DNA of 64,000 bases from Thioclava sp. GXIMD4216 (GCF_037949285.1 NZ_CP149926.1:372001-436000); one strand, 5' to 3'. Numbered from the stretch's first letter, positions 35,411-44,206 are shown. Notes: generated from the letters alone by a model not told the origin. Numbers and translations: made by a program.

Positions 35411-36205
35411 AACCGAACCGCCGCACCGTTCTTGCACAAGTGATGGTGCTGCCCTGCGCCTTGTCCGGCAGGGTCAGCGCCGCGACCCCACAACCTCTGT
35501 TCGACGGGGTGAACTCCGCCGTCGGTATGGGCTTCGACGCGCGAGGAAACCTGTTCGTGGCCGAGTGGGGCGCGGGGCGCATCAGCCGTTTTGCGCCAGA
35601 TGGTGCGCGCACAACCTTTGCAGAGGGGCTTTCCGGCCCGTCCGGCCTTGCCATCGCGCCAGACGGGGCGATCTTTGTCGCCTCCTATTCGAGCGATCTG
35701 ATTTGGTGTTTCACGCCCGATGGTGAGCGCAGTGCCTATGTGACCGGGCTGGCAACGCCTGCTGGTCTGAGTTTTGACCGCGCGGGGCGGCTCATGTGCG
35801 AACCGACGAAGCAATGAGATTCTGGCGGTCGAAAACGGCGCGCTTACTTCTGTCATCAAGGGCCTGAACACGCCCGTAGGTGCTGTTCAAACACCTGATG
35901 GCGGCTTTGTCGTTTCAAATATCGGTGGCGGTGTCACGATCCTGCGTCCGGATGGAACGAGGGTCGAAGCAGGTGGGGAGTTCAATACTCCGGGACCGGG
36001 GATCACGATGACACAGACCGGTCGCGTTTTTGTTGTCGACTATGGCGGAACGACTGTGCGCGAAATCCTGATGGATGGTGGTTCAAGGGCTGTTGCGGAT
36101 GGGTTTTCAAGCCCTGTCGGCCTTGTCATTACGTCGGATCAGAGCGCTCTGCTGACTGCAACGTGGGGCGAGAGAGCCGTATTTCGTATTCCTCTTCCCT
36201 CATGA
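35407..36205 (+). pseudogene. Secreted SMP-30/NHL-type beta-propeller protein, start lost and frameshifted
   Basis: The first half (FDARGNLFVAEWGAGRISRF, SGPSGLAIAPDGAIFVASYS) and second half (NRRSNEILAVENG, QTPDGGFVVSNIGGG) together form one SMP-30/gluconolactonase-like propeller, but they are in different frames. The break is at about 35793-35800, where family members read GRLYVANRRSNEI. The natural N-terminus would be xKPNRRTVLAQVMVLPCALS, a twin-arginine-like export signal, but its first codon is ATA at 35407 instead of ATG. Two lesions make it a likely pseudogene. Confidence 0.7.
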
Positions 36206-36281
36206 TGGACTTTCCGAGAAGCGTTCTTCAAATTTCGAATGGCTGCTCAGTCCCGCTTTGCGGACACTGGGCAACCGGGTC

Positions 36282-36363
36282 ATGCTGCAGAATACCACGA
36301 ATGGCCGGTTCAATGAACTGCATCGCCGCGTACACCCGCCAGATGAATGTCCGGATAGGGCCG
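36282..36363 (+). repeat. Dispersed intergenic repeat, type I, degenerate copy
   Basis: The run from ATGCTGCAGAATACCACGAA through TGGCCGGTTCAATGAACTGC to ATGAATGTCCGGATAGGGCC parallels the type I repeat (GCTGCATG...AATGACCGG...GGGCCG). It lies in the 250-base gap between the propeller pseudogene and the AraC pseudogene. Confidence 0.55.
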
Positions 36364-36455
36364 TCTCTGCCGGACGGCCCCACTCTTCTGGGCTACCAGC
36401 ACGCAGCACCGCCGCAGGCCCGGTTCGAACCCAAAGCAATCTTTTTGGTGGTCCG

Positions 36456-37165
36456 TCACACCATGCTTTCGTCGTGCTGGTACGATGCGAGAAACTCGCT
36501 CGGTGTCTGGGACATGACTTGCCGGAAGGCGTGGGAGAAGGCTGCAGTGCTTGCAAAACCGGTCTCTCGGGCGACTTGAGCAATGGCCTTGCCTTGCCCG
36601 AGTTCCGGAACGGCCCAAAGGATGCGGGCGCGCTGACGCCAGGCCTTCAATGTCATTCCGGTCTCTTCCGGAAACCGGCGGCTTGCCGTGCGCATGGATG
36701 TGGCGGCGCGGGACGCCAGTGTCTCGAGCGGCAGGTCATTGCGGTGGTCGGCCAGCGCGATTTCCGCCACCCGCAGCCCGATCTCGCTCGCAGGCATGGG
36801 CAGGTAGGTCGGGGCCTGTTCGATGATCCGAAGCTCGTGCAGGATGAGCCGGAGCATGATCTTGCCCCGCTCCGACGACATGTCGGACTCCACAAGTGCA
36901 TCCAGCAGGCTGCGCAACAGCGGTGATACGAGAGACACGAAATCCCGCGCGGGAAAGTCCTTCGGCGCCGATGCACGCAACGCGGCGGGCGGCCACAGCA
37001 CCACGAGAAGCTCGGCATCGGTCATGATGTCCAGTCGATGCGGCATCCCCGGCGGCACCCAAGCTGCCAGCTGCGGCGGCAGAAGCCAGACTCCGCCCTC
37101 GGTCCGCAGTTGGGCCAGCCCCGAGGCAACGAAGGTCAGCTGCGCCTGATCATGCGCATGCTCAG
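36456..37165 (-). pseudogene. Cupin-AraC regulator, N-terminus truncated
   Basis: On the minus strand the frame is open from about 37165. It reads LPEHAHDQAQLTFVASGLAQ and VWLLPPQLAAWVPPGMPHRL (cupin domain), then a C-terminal AraC HTH (LASRAATSMRTASRRFPEET and VARETGFASTAAFSHAFRQV) to the stop at 36456. The start of the cupin domain is missing because the sequence joins a copB fragment on the other strand near 37165. An internal ATG (37058) would give a 200-aa product without the sensor, so regulation would be lost. Confidence 0.7.
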
Positions 37166-37334
37166 GCAGAGCTTAGGGCTTCGTCTGAGCTATGACCTCA
37201 TCGGCCGCAGCGTATCGCCCTATGCCGGCGTGAACTATGAACGCGCCTTCGGTGGAACAGCCGACATCCTGCGCGATCATGGCCATGAAGTCGACGAGCT
37301 GACCGGCGTAGTCGGCGTCAACTTCATGTTCTGA
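37160..37334 (+). pseudogene. copB: copB C-terminal fragment (outer-membrane copper-resistance protein)
   Basis: The plus-strand frame gives GLRLSYDLIGRSVSPYAGVN, YERAFGGTADILR and VVGVNFMF with a stop at 37334. This is the C-terminal beta-barrel end of CopB, finishing in aromatic Phe as outer-membrane proteins do. The rest of the gene has been lost at a junction with the AraC pseudogene. It sits directly upstream of copC, the normal copB-copC order. Confidence 0.75.
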
Positions 37335-37428
37335 TGTTGCTGCGCCCTCTCGGCATCAGCCTTTCTACGCAACGAAAAGCCATGAGGGCGCAGCCTTTTC
37401 AACCTGCACCAACCAAGGGAGCACCCCA

Positions 37429-37791
37429 ATGAAACTTCGTACGATCCTGACCTCAGCCGCGCTATCGGTCGCTCTAACCCTGAGCGCAGGCGCGGCCTCC
37501 GCCCATGGCAAGGGCATGATGACCATGCCGGGCAACGGCCAGACGGTCGGCGCGAACACCAAGGTCATGCACCTTATGTTCAAAGATCCCATGCAGATCA
37601 CCACCGTTACGATGAAAGCACCTGACGGTAAGACCTACAAGATCAATGGCCCTGCCGCAAACCAAGCCGTAAAGACCTGGGAAGGTAAGCTGCCGAAGCT
37701 CGCACCTGGTAGCTACAAGATCGACTGGCGCGGAATGTCGCCGGACGGCCACCCGATGAACGGCAACTTCGCGTTCAAAGTCGCGAACTGA
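37429..37791 (+). CDS. copC: CopC-family periplasmic copper-binding protein
   Basis: The 120-aa protein has a signal peptide (basic MKLRTILTSAA, hydrophobic run, cleavage after AGAASA) that leaves an N-terminal His (HGKGMMTMPGNGQ), the usual Cu(II) ligand of CopC. The CopC beta-sandwich follows (VMHLMFKDPMQITTVTMK, YKIDWRGMSPDGHPMNGNFA with the second conserved His). It binds copper in the periplasm and hands it to CopD. AAGGGAG precedes the start. copD begins 2 bases after its stop. Confidence 0.88.
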   Translation: MKLRTILTSAALSVALTLSAGAASAHGKGMMTMPGNGQTVGANTKVMHLMFKDPMQITTVTMKAPDGKTYKINGPAANQAVKTWEGKLPKLAPGSYKIDWRGMSPDGHPMNGNFAFKVAN

Positions 37792-37793
37792 TC

Positions 37794-38672
37794 ATGGGCG
37801 GAGTTCTTGCCGCACTGGAACCGGTGCAGATCGCCTCGATCCTCGTCAAGGCGGGGATGTATGTCAGTGTCCTGCTTGCGGCGGGCTCCGTCATCAACCT
37901 CTGGCTCCTGACGGAGCTGGATGCCGCTGCAAGCCGTCGCCTCAGGCGGCTTGTAGCATGGTCCGCCGTCGTTGGCATTGTGTTCAGCGCACTGAACATT
38001 CCGCTGCGGGCGGCTTTCTTCTACGGCGGCTTCGGTGGCGCGCTTGATCCGATGATGCTTCAGGTCGCGCTCTTCAGTCCCCTCGGACGGTCGGTAGAGG
38101 CCGATATTCTCGGTCTTATCGCCATCTCTACCATCGTGTTCAATCGTGTTTGGACTCGCCCTGTGGTGGCCCTTGGTGTCATTCTTGTCGCCATCAGTTT
38201 CGCACTGCGTGGTCATGCAACCGGAGACCCGAGGCTGGTGCTTTCGACGCTTTTCGTCGTCCATATCCTCGCAGCAAGCTTCTGGATCGGGGGGTTTTAC
38301 CCGCTCTATGACATGGTAGGCCGCGGCAATGACGCAGCGATCCGCACTGTCGAACGGTTCGGTCAGGCAGCGCTTGTCATGGTCGGGCTGCTTGTCGTGG
38401 CGGGCGTCGTCATCCTGGTGATCCTGGCGGGCGATCCTATCGCGGTCCTGACCCAACCCTGGGGGCAGTTCCTGACGCTGAAACTGGCAGTCGTGGCCCT
38501 GCTTCTCGGCCTCGCTGGGCTGAACAAGCTTCGGCTGACCCCGGCCCTGGCCGAGACCGGAAACGCCGGCCCGCTGAGGGCGTCGATCCGGTGGGAGGTC
38601 GCGGCCTTCCTCGTGATCCTGCTGGTCACTGCCACCTTCACATCCACGGTCGCGCCGGAGCACGTTGGCTAA
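37794..38672 (+). CDS. copD: CopD-family inner-membrane copper-resistance protein
   Basis: The 292-aa protein has eight or so hydrophobic segments. It carries the CopD features FVVHILAASFWIGGFYPLYD and a final segment ending near FLVILLVTATFTSTVAPEHV. With CopC it is thought to move copper across the inner membrane. It overlaps the copC-copD spacing of classical cop operons. Its end is convergent with the Grx-MauE gene (48 bases). Confidence 0.87.
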   Translation: MGGVLAALEPVQIASILVKAGMYVSVLLAAGSVINLWLLTELDAAASRRLRRLVAWSAVVGIVFSALNIPLRAAFFYGGFGGALDPMMLQVALFSPLGRSVEADILGLIAISTIVFNRVWTRPVVALGVILVAISFALRGHATGDPRLVLSTLFVVHILAASFWIGGFYPLYDMVGRGNDAAIRTVERFGQAALVMVGLLVVAGVVILVILAGDPIAVLTQPWGQFLTLKLAVVALLLGLAGLNKLRLTPALAETGNAGPLRASIRWEVAAFLVILLVTATFTSTVAPEHVG

Positions 38673-38719
38673 GGCAGAAAGACACCTGGGGCGTTGCGAC
38701 GACGCACCCGTTTCTCATC

Positions 38720-39481
38720 TCAGCCCCCGAGGGCGCGCAGGCCCATCCAGAAGCCCATCACGATCATCATTAGGTTCTCGGTCAGGGAAATGAAGCCGAG
38801 CGGCACGTTGGAGTTCCCGCCGACGCAGGCACATTTCAACTCGCGCTTGTCGATGTAGACGGCCTTGAACACGCTGATCGCCCCAATGGTCCCGATGAAC
38901 AGGGCGACGGGCGCGGCAACCCATGTCAGGACGCCCGCGGTCATCAGGATGCCGGCCAGCGCCTCGCCGTAGGGATAGACCTTGCCGTAGGGCACCCAGC
39001 GTTTCGCCAGCAGGTCGTAGTTCAGGAACATGGTCGAGAACTGCTCGACGTCTTGAAGCTTCTGGATCGCAAGCACCGTCATCGACAACGAGATGAACCA
39101 CTGGAAACTCTGCCAAGTCAGGATCGTCCCGTACTGGTGCCACGCCAGCCCGAGCGCCAGCAGGGCACAGACCGAAAAGATCGCGATGACGGGCCGGTAG
39201 CTCGTGTCGGTTTGTTCTTCCTTCGGCGGGTCGATCCCGAGGAAAATGCGCAGGTCATCATGCCCCCCGATGCGCTCCCCTTCGATGAAGGTTTGGGGCG
39301 TTGTCTTGACATCATGCTCGCGCTTGAAGGCCTCGGTCTCGTCCTTGCTCTTCAGGTGATGATCTTCGACGGCGTAGCCGTTGCGCTCCAGCAGATCCTT
39401 AGATTTCAACCCGAAGGGACAGGTATGTTCGGGCATGACCATCCGGTACAGAACGGCAGTCTTATTGCTATCTTTCGGCAT
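38720..39481 (-). CDS. Glutaredoxin-MauE fusion membrane protein
   Basis: The N-terminal 80 residues are a glutaredoxin-like domain (VLYRMVMPEHTCPFGLKSKD, where the active site is TCPFG with a single Cys, and VKTTPQTFIEGERIGGHDDL). A four-helix MauE/DoxX-like membrane domain follows (from FSVCALLALGLAWHQYGTIL), with a CAC motif near the end. MauE proteins help form disulfides in periplasmic proteins. The start at 39481 has a GGAGG ribosome-binding site 5 bases upstream. It closes a minus-strand unit of redox genes with DUF4396, cytochromes and a multicopper oxidase. Confidence 0.8.
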   Translation of the reverse strand: MPKDSNKTAVLYRMVMPEHTCPFGLKSKDLLERNGYAVEDHHLKSKDETEAFKREHDVKTTPQTFIEGERIGGHDDLRIFLGIDPPKEEQTDTSYRPVIAIFSVCALLALGLAWHQYGTILTWQSFQWFISLSMTVLAIQKLQDVEQFSTMFLNYDLLAKRWVPYGKVYPYGEALAGILMTAGVLTWVAAPVALFIGTIGAISVFKAVYIDKRELKCACVGGNSNVPLGFISLTENLMMIVMGFWMGLRALGG

Positions 39482-39502
39482 GGTGGCCTCCATTCTTCAG
39501 AA

Positions 39503-40219
39503 TTACATTTGTTCCTTGATCCCTGCGCGGATCAGCCACCAGTTGACGGGGTAAGAGGTGACAAAGCCGCAGAGCATGGCGATCTGCATCACGAACCAGA
39601 ATTCGACGCTGTTTGTGCGCAGTTCCGCCCCGAAGACATGCGGGAAGATCCAGAAATGGGCGATGGCCATAAACCCGTACATGCCGATCTGCCATGACGT
39701 CAGCGAGGCAGCATCTGCCTTGACCGCCTGAACAAGTGCCTCTCTCGGAGAGAGGTCCCGCATGGGCTTGATCGCGAAATACTGGAAGGCCACGCCGAAG
39801 CCGAAGGCAAGGATGAAATCAAGCACCCAGACGGCGAAGATCTTATCTGCGAATATCCAGTGCCAGCCAAATGCCACAGCAACAGCCGGCAGAAGGAAGG
39901 CCAGCCATTCGGCAATGATGTCACCGACGGTACAGCCACTTCCGCAGTGCAATGCGCCTTTGGCGACAGAGACCGCAAAGGGCGGTTTGTTGTTATGGCC
40001 GTGCTGGTGATGATGCGCATGCCCGCCTATCGGCGCTCGGCCAACGGCCAGATAGGCCCCAAGAACCAACACATGTCCAAAAAGCGCACATAGCGGCCAG
40101 ACGAGGTTCATAATCCACATATGCTGTGGGCGTCTGCGTTCATCAAAGGCAATCCAGCCCGCGCAGATGATCGCCGCGATGAGTGAGAGGATTGCAAGGA
40201 TATGAAGGCTTTCGGGCAT
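39503..40219 (-). CDS. DUF4396 integral membrane protein
   Basis: The 238-aa protein has about six transmembrane segments. A His-rich loop (GGHAHHHQHGHNN) after the second and a Cys pair (LHCGSGCTVGDIIAEW) before the third suggest metal binding. The layout matches DUF4396 proteins, which often accompany copper or heavy-metal resistance genes. Function is unknown; metal handling is inference from the His and Cys motifs and the neighbours. Confidence 0.8.
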   Translation of the reverse strand: MPESLHILAILSLIAAIICAGWIAFDERRRPQHMWIMNLVWPLCALFGHVLVLGAYLAVGRAPIGGHAHHHQHGHNNKPPFAVSVAKGALHCGSGCTVGDIIAEWLAFLLPAVAVAFGWHWIFADKIFAVWVLDFILAFGFGVAFQYFAIKPMRDLSPREALVQAVKADAASLTSWQIGMYGFMAIAHFWIFPHVFGAELRTNSVEFWFVMQIAMLCGFVTSYPVNWWLIRAGIKEQM

Positions 40220-40298
40220 GGCTCTCTCCTGGCTGGTTTGATAATTAACACCTGACCAGCGGGGAAATGTTCCCTGAAAACTGATTTATTACTGCTTA

Positions 40299-40691
40299 TT
40301 ATTGCTGGCTGACCTCTTGCTGGTAGGTGCGCTCGCGCTCGGGCCAGGTCGATTTAATATGGTCGAGGATCGCTCGAATTTGCGCGTCGCTCAGCGTAGC
40401 ACCAAAACCCGGCATATCACTTTCATAGCCTTCGCCGACCACTGCGGTGGTCCCGTCCCGCGTGATGCGGAACAGGAGATCGTCGCTATGATGCCAGGTA
40501 TGTCCGGTAGCGTCATGGGGGGGTGCTGGCAGCCGCCCGTCCGGGCCTGTGCTCTGCCAATCGGGATGGCCCTGAAGCTGTGTCCCATGGCATGATGCGC
40601 AATGGTCCTGATAAAGTGCTGCGCCACCTCTGTCGCCTGCCCAAACTGGATAGGCCAGACCCGAAAGTGCGAAAATCAGGAGCGCCCTCAT
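40299..40691 (-). CDS. Periplasmic cytochrome c
   Basis: The 130-aa protein has a signal peptide (MRALLIFALSGLAYPVWAG) and one haem-binding CASCH motif. A distal Met in ESDMPGFGATLSDAQIRAIL is the expected axial ligand, followed by the typical C-terminal helix. The start at 40691 overlaps the oxidase stop (ATGA), so it is translationally coupled to it. It likely passes electrons to or from the multicopper oxidase. Confidence 0.88.
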   Translation of the reverse strand: MRALLIFALSGLAYPVWAGDRGGAALYQDHCASCHGTQLQGHPDWQSTGPDGRLPAPPHDATGHTWHHSDDLLFRITRDGTTAVVGEGYESDMPGFGATLSDAQIRAILDHIKSTWPERERTYQQEVSQQ

Positions 40692-42025
40692 GAGACCTCG
40701 ATCCAGTTTGTCATCCCCGACGCGGCATGGCCCAACATGTGACAATGCAACAGCCACTTCCCCGGATTATCGGCAAGAAAGGCGATTTCGGTCACCTCAT
40801 TCGGCATGACCAGCACCGTGTCGCGCAAGGGACCAAGCGTCCCATCTTCCTTACGCACGCGGAAATGCATCCCGTGCAGGTGCATCGCATGCGGGAAAAT
40901 CGTTTCGTTCTTCATACGGATGCGGAGGGTCTCGCCACGCGAGAGAGTGGCAAAGGGGGTATCTCCCAATCCGACCTGTCCAGCCAATGCCCAGAACTGG
41001 CCCTGCTGGACCAATTCCTGCCAATCCAACTGCTGCCCGTTGAACCTTGCACCATCCAACCCGCGCATGGCCCCGCCCTGCAGTGGCATATCAAGGACAG
41101 GGGCAACCTCGATGCCTGCAATCTCCATACGCGGATTGCGTGGCAAGGGCTCAGGCGCGCCGCGCAGAGTCGATCCGGCACGCCCCGTGACAGGGACTTC
41201 TGCCAGCAGGCGCCAGCTCTCATCGGCCGCAGCAAATAGAACCCCTGCGGTTTCCCCTTCCTCGGCTGTCACATCGACGATCAGATCAATGCGCTGCGCA
41301 GGTGCAAGGACCAACGTATCCGTTACAGGTTCCGGCGCGCCCAGCGGCATGCCATCAAGAGCCACGGTCCAGCCGGTCATCCCCTCAAGTTTCAGGCCGA
41401 AGATCCGCGCATTGGCCGCATTGATCAACCGCAACCTCAGCCGTTCGTTCTGCCGCGCGGGCAGCCTGTAGTCGTAGCGCCCGTTCACCCCCACGAGGTT
41501 GCCAATCTGCCCGCCATGGCTGCGCGTCATCGGTGCTGCGAAGTCATCGACAAACAGGCCAGTCTCGGGGTCCAACAGCCAGTCGTCAATCATCAGGACC
41601 TCATCACGGTCCACATCCGGCGGGGTCGGTTCCTCGATGATCAGAGCGCCAGAAAGCCCCCGCGCGACCTGTTCCATCGAATTTTTATGCGCATGATACC
41701 AATAGGTTCCGGCATCGGGGAGATCAAAGGCATAGTCGAAACTTTCGCCGGAGGGCACCGCCGCTTGGGTCAGCCCTGCAACCCCATCCATGGCGTTTTC
41801 GATACGGATTCCATGCCAATGGATCGAGGTCGGGACTTCCAGCATATTTGTCAGCCGTCGCTCCAAACGGCTTCCCTGAACCGCGCGGATCACCGGCCCC
41901 GGGATCGTGCCATCATAGCTCCAGACCGGCGTCGCTGGGTAACCTTCCGGAGCAAGCTGGACTTTGGCCGCTTTGGCCGTCAGCAGGGGCATCTCCCGCG
42001 CATAGGCGCGTCGTGTTATCTTCAT
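40688..42025 (-). CDS. Multicopper oxidase
   Basis: The 445-aa protein has three cupredoxin domains and all four copper-ligand motifs: HWHG (residue ~70), WYHAH (~110), HAMHLHG (~385) and HCHMLGHAASGM (~430). It fits CueO/CumA-like copper or metal oxidases. The N-terminus keeps a twin-arginine pair (MKITRRAYAREMPLLTAKAA) but has no following hydrophobic stretch, so the export signal looks shortened or damaged. It is flanked by cytochrome c genes on the same strand; one overlaps its stop, and the other ends 1 base before its start. Confidence 0.88.
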   Translation of the reverse strand: MKITRRAYAREMPLLTAKAAKVQLAPEGYPATPVWSYDGTIPGPVIRAVQGSRLERRLTNMLEVPTSIHWHGIRIENAMDGVAGLTQAAVPSGESFDYAFDLPDAGTYWYHAHKNSMEQVARGLSGALIIEEPTPPDVDRDEVLMIDDWLLDPETGLFVDDFAAPMTRSHGGQIGNLVGVNGRYDYRLPARQNERLRLRLINAANARIFGLKLEGMTGWTVALDGMPLGAPEPVTDTLVLAPAQRIDLIVDVTAEEGETAGVLFAAADESWRLLAEVPVTGRAGSTLRGAPEPLPRNPRMEIAGIEVAPVLDMPLQGGAMRGLDGARFNGQQLDWQELVQQGQFWALAGQVGLGDTPFATLSRGETLRIRMKNETIFPHAMHLHGMHFRVRKEDGTLGPLRDTVLVMPNEVTEIAFLADNPGKWLLHCHMLGHAASGMTNWIEVS

Positions 42026-42026
42026 C

Positions 42027-42467
42027 TCAGTTGATCCCGTTGGCGCGCTGCACTTCGCGAATATAGGCGATGATCGAGATCACATCCGCGCGTGTGACAT
42101 CAGGCTGGGGCGGCATATCTCCGAATTTCCAATGATGTGCCCGCACGCCATTCGCAGCCGCCATCTGGAAAGCCATGTCTCCGTGATGCGACGGCTCGTA
42201 GATCTTATGGATCAACGGTGGGGCGATCCCCATTCTTCCGGCGGCATTTTCCCCGTGGCAATCCGCGCAGACCGCATTAAATGCCCGCTTGCCCATGGTC
42301 GCCTCGGGCGACAACGTATCGGGCAGGGTGACGGTCACCATGGCCGCGCCGTCCGCAGGGGTGGCGTTTGGCTCGGTAGGGGCGGTTGGCGCAGGAGTGC
42401 GCGTGAAAGCAAAGGCCGCAAGCGCCGCAGCAAAGACTGCGGCTCCGGCGAGAGTATATTGATTCAT
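42027..42467 (-). CDS. Cytochrome c, membrane-anchored or secreted
   Basis: The 146-aa protein starts MNQYTLAGAAVFAAALAAFA, a signal or anchor, then a Pro/Thr-rich linker. A single CADCH haem motif follows, with KFGDMPPQPDVTRADVISII (Met ligand) and the C-terminal helix. The start at 42467 is chosen because the longer frame lacks a plausible signal. It opens the cytochrome-oxidase-cytochrome unit. Confidence 0.85.
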   Translation of the reverse strand: MNQYTLAGAAVFAAALAAFAFTRTPAPTAPTEPNATPADGAAMVTVTLPDTLSPEATMGKRAFNAVCADCHGENAAGRMGIAPPLIHKIYEPSHHGDMAFQMAAANGVRAHHWKFGDMPPQPDVTRADVISIIAYIREVQRANGIN

Positions 42468-42537
42468 AGAAGTGTTCCGTCCTAAGCGGCAGTGCTGGCC
42501 GCATCCTGTAAACAGGCCGAGCGCAATCGACCCGAGA

Positions 42538-42870
42538 TCAACTAACGAGTTCTCGGGCGCGAGGCGGAGGGAGGTCCAGAGATAGGCGTATCGCCGTTCC
42601 GCGACGCGGCTCAGGCCACGCATAACGGAAGCGTCGCAGTACATCGTCGCGGAAAGGCCGGCTTTCATCGAGAACGGCATGGGATGCGCAGGTCGCCATA
42701 TCGGCGCAAGTTAGGTCAGCTTGCTGGTGCATCGGCGTCTTGTGGTCTGTTTGGATCATCACTTCCGGACAGGACGCGCAGTCATGCGTCTCGAGCCCCG
42801 CCACAGACTTCTGCGGCAAGGCAGCCAGCATCATCAGGCTGGTCAGGACGATGACGAAGAGTAGCCGCAT
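42538..42870 (-). CDS. Small secreted Cys-containing protein, 110 aa
   Basis: A clear signal peptide (MRLLFVIVLTSLMMLAALPQ) is followed by a short mature part with DCASCP and further Cys residues (TCADMATC). This is reminiscent of DUF2946-type small periplasmic proteins found with copper genes. The C-terminal 35 residues are Arg/Pro-rich. It lies upstream of the cytochrome gene on the same strand, with 70 bases between. No firm family assignment. Confidence 0.5.
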   Translation of the reverse strand: MRLLFVIVLTSLMMLAALPQKSVAGLETHDCASCPEVMIQTDHKTPMHQQADLTCADMATCASHAVLDESRPFRDDVLRRFRYAWPEPRRGTAIRLSLDLPPPRARELVS

Positions 42871-43089
42871 TGAAACCTTCTGTAAGAGTCTCCAAAATGG
42901 GTTCTGACGAAGGTCCGGTCAATCCGAAAATGGTGCCACATTCCCTGCTACAAGGATCAATCGCGCATAAAGCAGGTCGCCGTGCTCTTACTTTACTATC
43001 GGCGATTGATCAGATGCATTGCGAGCACGGAAAGTTACGGATGGCGTGACACCGGTCGTTCGTTGCATTTGACACGAAGGTCGGCTTAG

Positions 43090-43265
43090 GGCCGATTGTG
43101 TTGAAAAACTCTCTCACCGAGCACTCACAGGGCTCCATCGAGAATTTTATTCTGGTGAAAGTCAGATCGCCCTCTCTGGCGAGGCACTTTAGCCCTAAGT
43201 TAGAACAGGCGTTCTGGAACCCTGCACTGTGCTGAAGCCACCCGAGTTTTTCAACACAATCGGCC
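43090..43265. mobile_element. 176-bp MITE with 22-bp perfect inverted repeats (IS1182-like ends)
   Basis: The left end 43090-43111 begins GGCCGATTGTGTTGAAAAAC. It is the exact reverse complement of 43244-43265. The ends resemble the terminus of the IS1182 fragment at 15635 (GCCGATTCCGTGGAAAAAC). No coding capacity lies inside, so it is a non-autonomous element probably mobilised by an IS1182-type transposase. Confidence 0.8.
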
Positions 43266-43280
43266 GAAGACGTCGATACA

Positions 43281-43337
43281 GTGGTGCGGCCCTCGTATCG
43301 GGCTGCCGCACCGCCGCATGACCGGCTTGAGCCCTTT
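43281..43337 (+). repeat. Dispersed intergenic repeat, type II
   Basis: GTGGTGCGGCCCTCGTATCG, then GCCGCATGACCGGCTTGAGC. The same order is found at 60116-60172, 62468-62516 and, inverted, 63200-63253. Confidence 0.7.
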
Positions 43338-43347
43338 GTGACAGGTA

Positions 43348-44064
43348 TCAGCCCCGACCCGGAGCGGACGCGTCTGATACAAGTTCGCTCATGATGTGCG
43401 CCATTTCGTCCAGCCGCGTCGCAGTCAGGCGGCTGCTTGGTCCGGCGAGGCCGAAGCCGGCGCGGACTTCCCCATCGTCGTGCCAAGGGACGGCAACGCA
43501 GTTGAGGCCTGGGCACCAGTTCTCTTGGTCAAGAGCATGGCCGCGTTCAGCTATCGCGTCGATTTCGGCCGCGATCCCCGGACCGATGCGGGGCGCGTGG
43601 ACCTCGAACATCCGGTGGCGTAGAGCGGGAAGAAATGCCAGGAAGAGAAGACCGATAGCTGAGCCTGCCATCGGCTGACGCTCTCCACGTTGGCTCGAGG
43701 CGCGCAGAGTGCGAGGGCTTTCGATTGCGTCAAGAAAGTAGACCTCGTCTCCGGAGGGGACAGCGAGGAACACCGTTTCACTGGTTTGGGCTGCCATCTC
43801 CTCCAGAGCGGGGCGCAACCGGCGCCGGAGAACCTCGTCATCGCCCACTACACGGGCAAGGTTCAGGATGCGATCCCCGAGATGATAGCGCATGTCGCCG
43901 GGGCGACGTCGGATGTAGCCGGCATCCTGAAGGGTTCTGAGGATATTGTGCGCGGTCGTCGTCTTCAGGCCAGCCCCCTCTGCAATCTCTCCCAGAGAGG
44001 CGGCACCGCCTGCGTGGGCGATCGTATCGAGCATCTCGAGGGCGCGGGTGACGGACTGGATCAT
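43348..44064 (-). CDS. IclR-family transcriptional regulator, copy 1
   Basis: The 238-aa protein has the IclR N-terminal winged HTH (SVTRALEMLDTIAHAGGAAS, LKTTTAHNILRTLQDAGYIR) and a C-terminal effector domain (SGDEVYFLDAIESPRTLRAS to WCPGLNCVAVPWHDDGEVRA). The start at 44064 (MIQSVTRALEML) is the family N-terminus. It is divergent from the ABM-VOC gene at 44207 and probably controls that gene and the EthD gene. An identical copy lies at 60183-60899. Confidence 0.9.
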   Translation of the reverse strand: MIQSVTRALEMLDTIAHAGGAASLGEIAEGAGLKTTTAHNILRTLQDAGYIRRRPGDMRYHLGDRILNLARVVGDDEVLRRRLRPALEEMAAQTSETVFLAVPSGDEVYFLDAIESPRTLRASSQRGERQPMAGSAIGLLFLAFLPALRHRMFEVHAPRIGPGIAAEIDAIAERGHALDQENWCPGLNCVAVPWHDDGEVRAGFGLAGPSSRLTATRLDEMAHIMSELVSDASAPGRG

Positions 44065-44206
44065 CGGTAAAATTTCCACATGAATGAAGTTTTGAAAAAA
44101 TATAGCCGAAGCACTCACTCATTCCAGTTTGTAACGGAACGGGCGTCCTCAGGGACGTGTTGGCCCGGTGACTGCCGCAGCGCAGTATCCCAAGACGGAG
44201 ACGACC

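Noticed and set aside
43010..43347. Minus-strand frame with Cys/Arg-rich product in front of the IclR gene, and its copy near 59683-60351
   Set aside because: It runs through the MITE and a type II repeat and is present twice only because of the large duplication.
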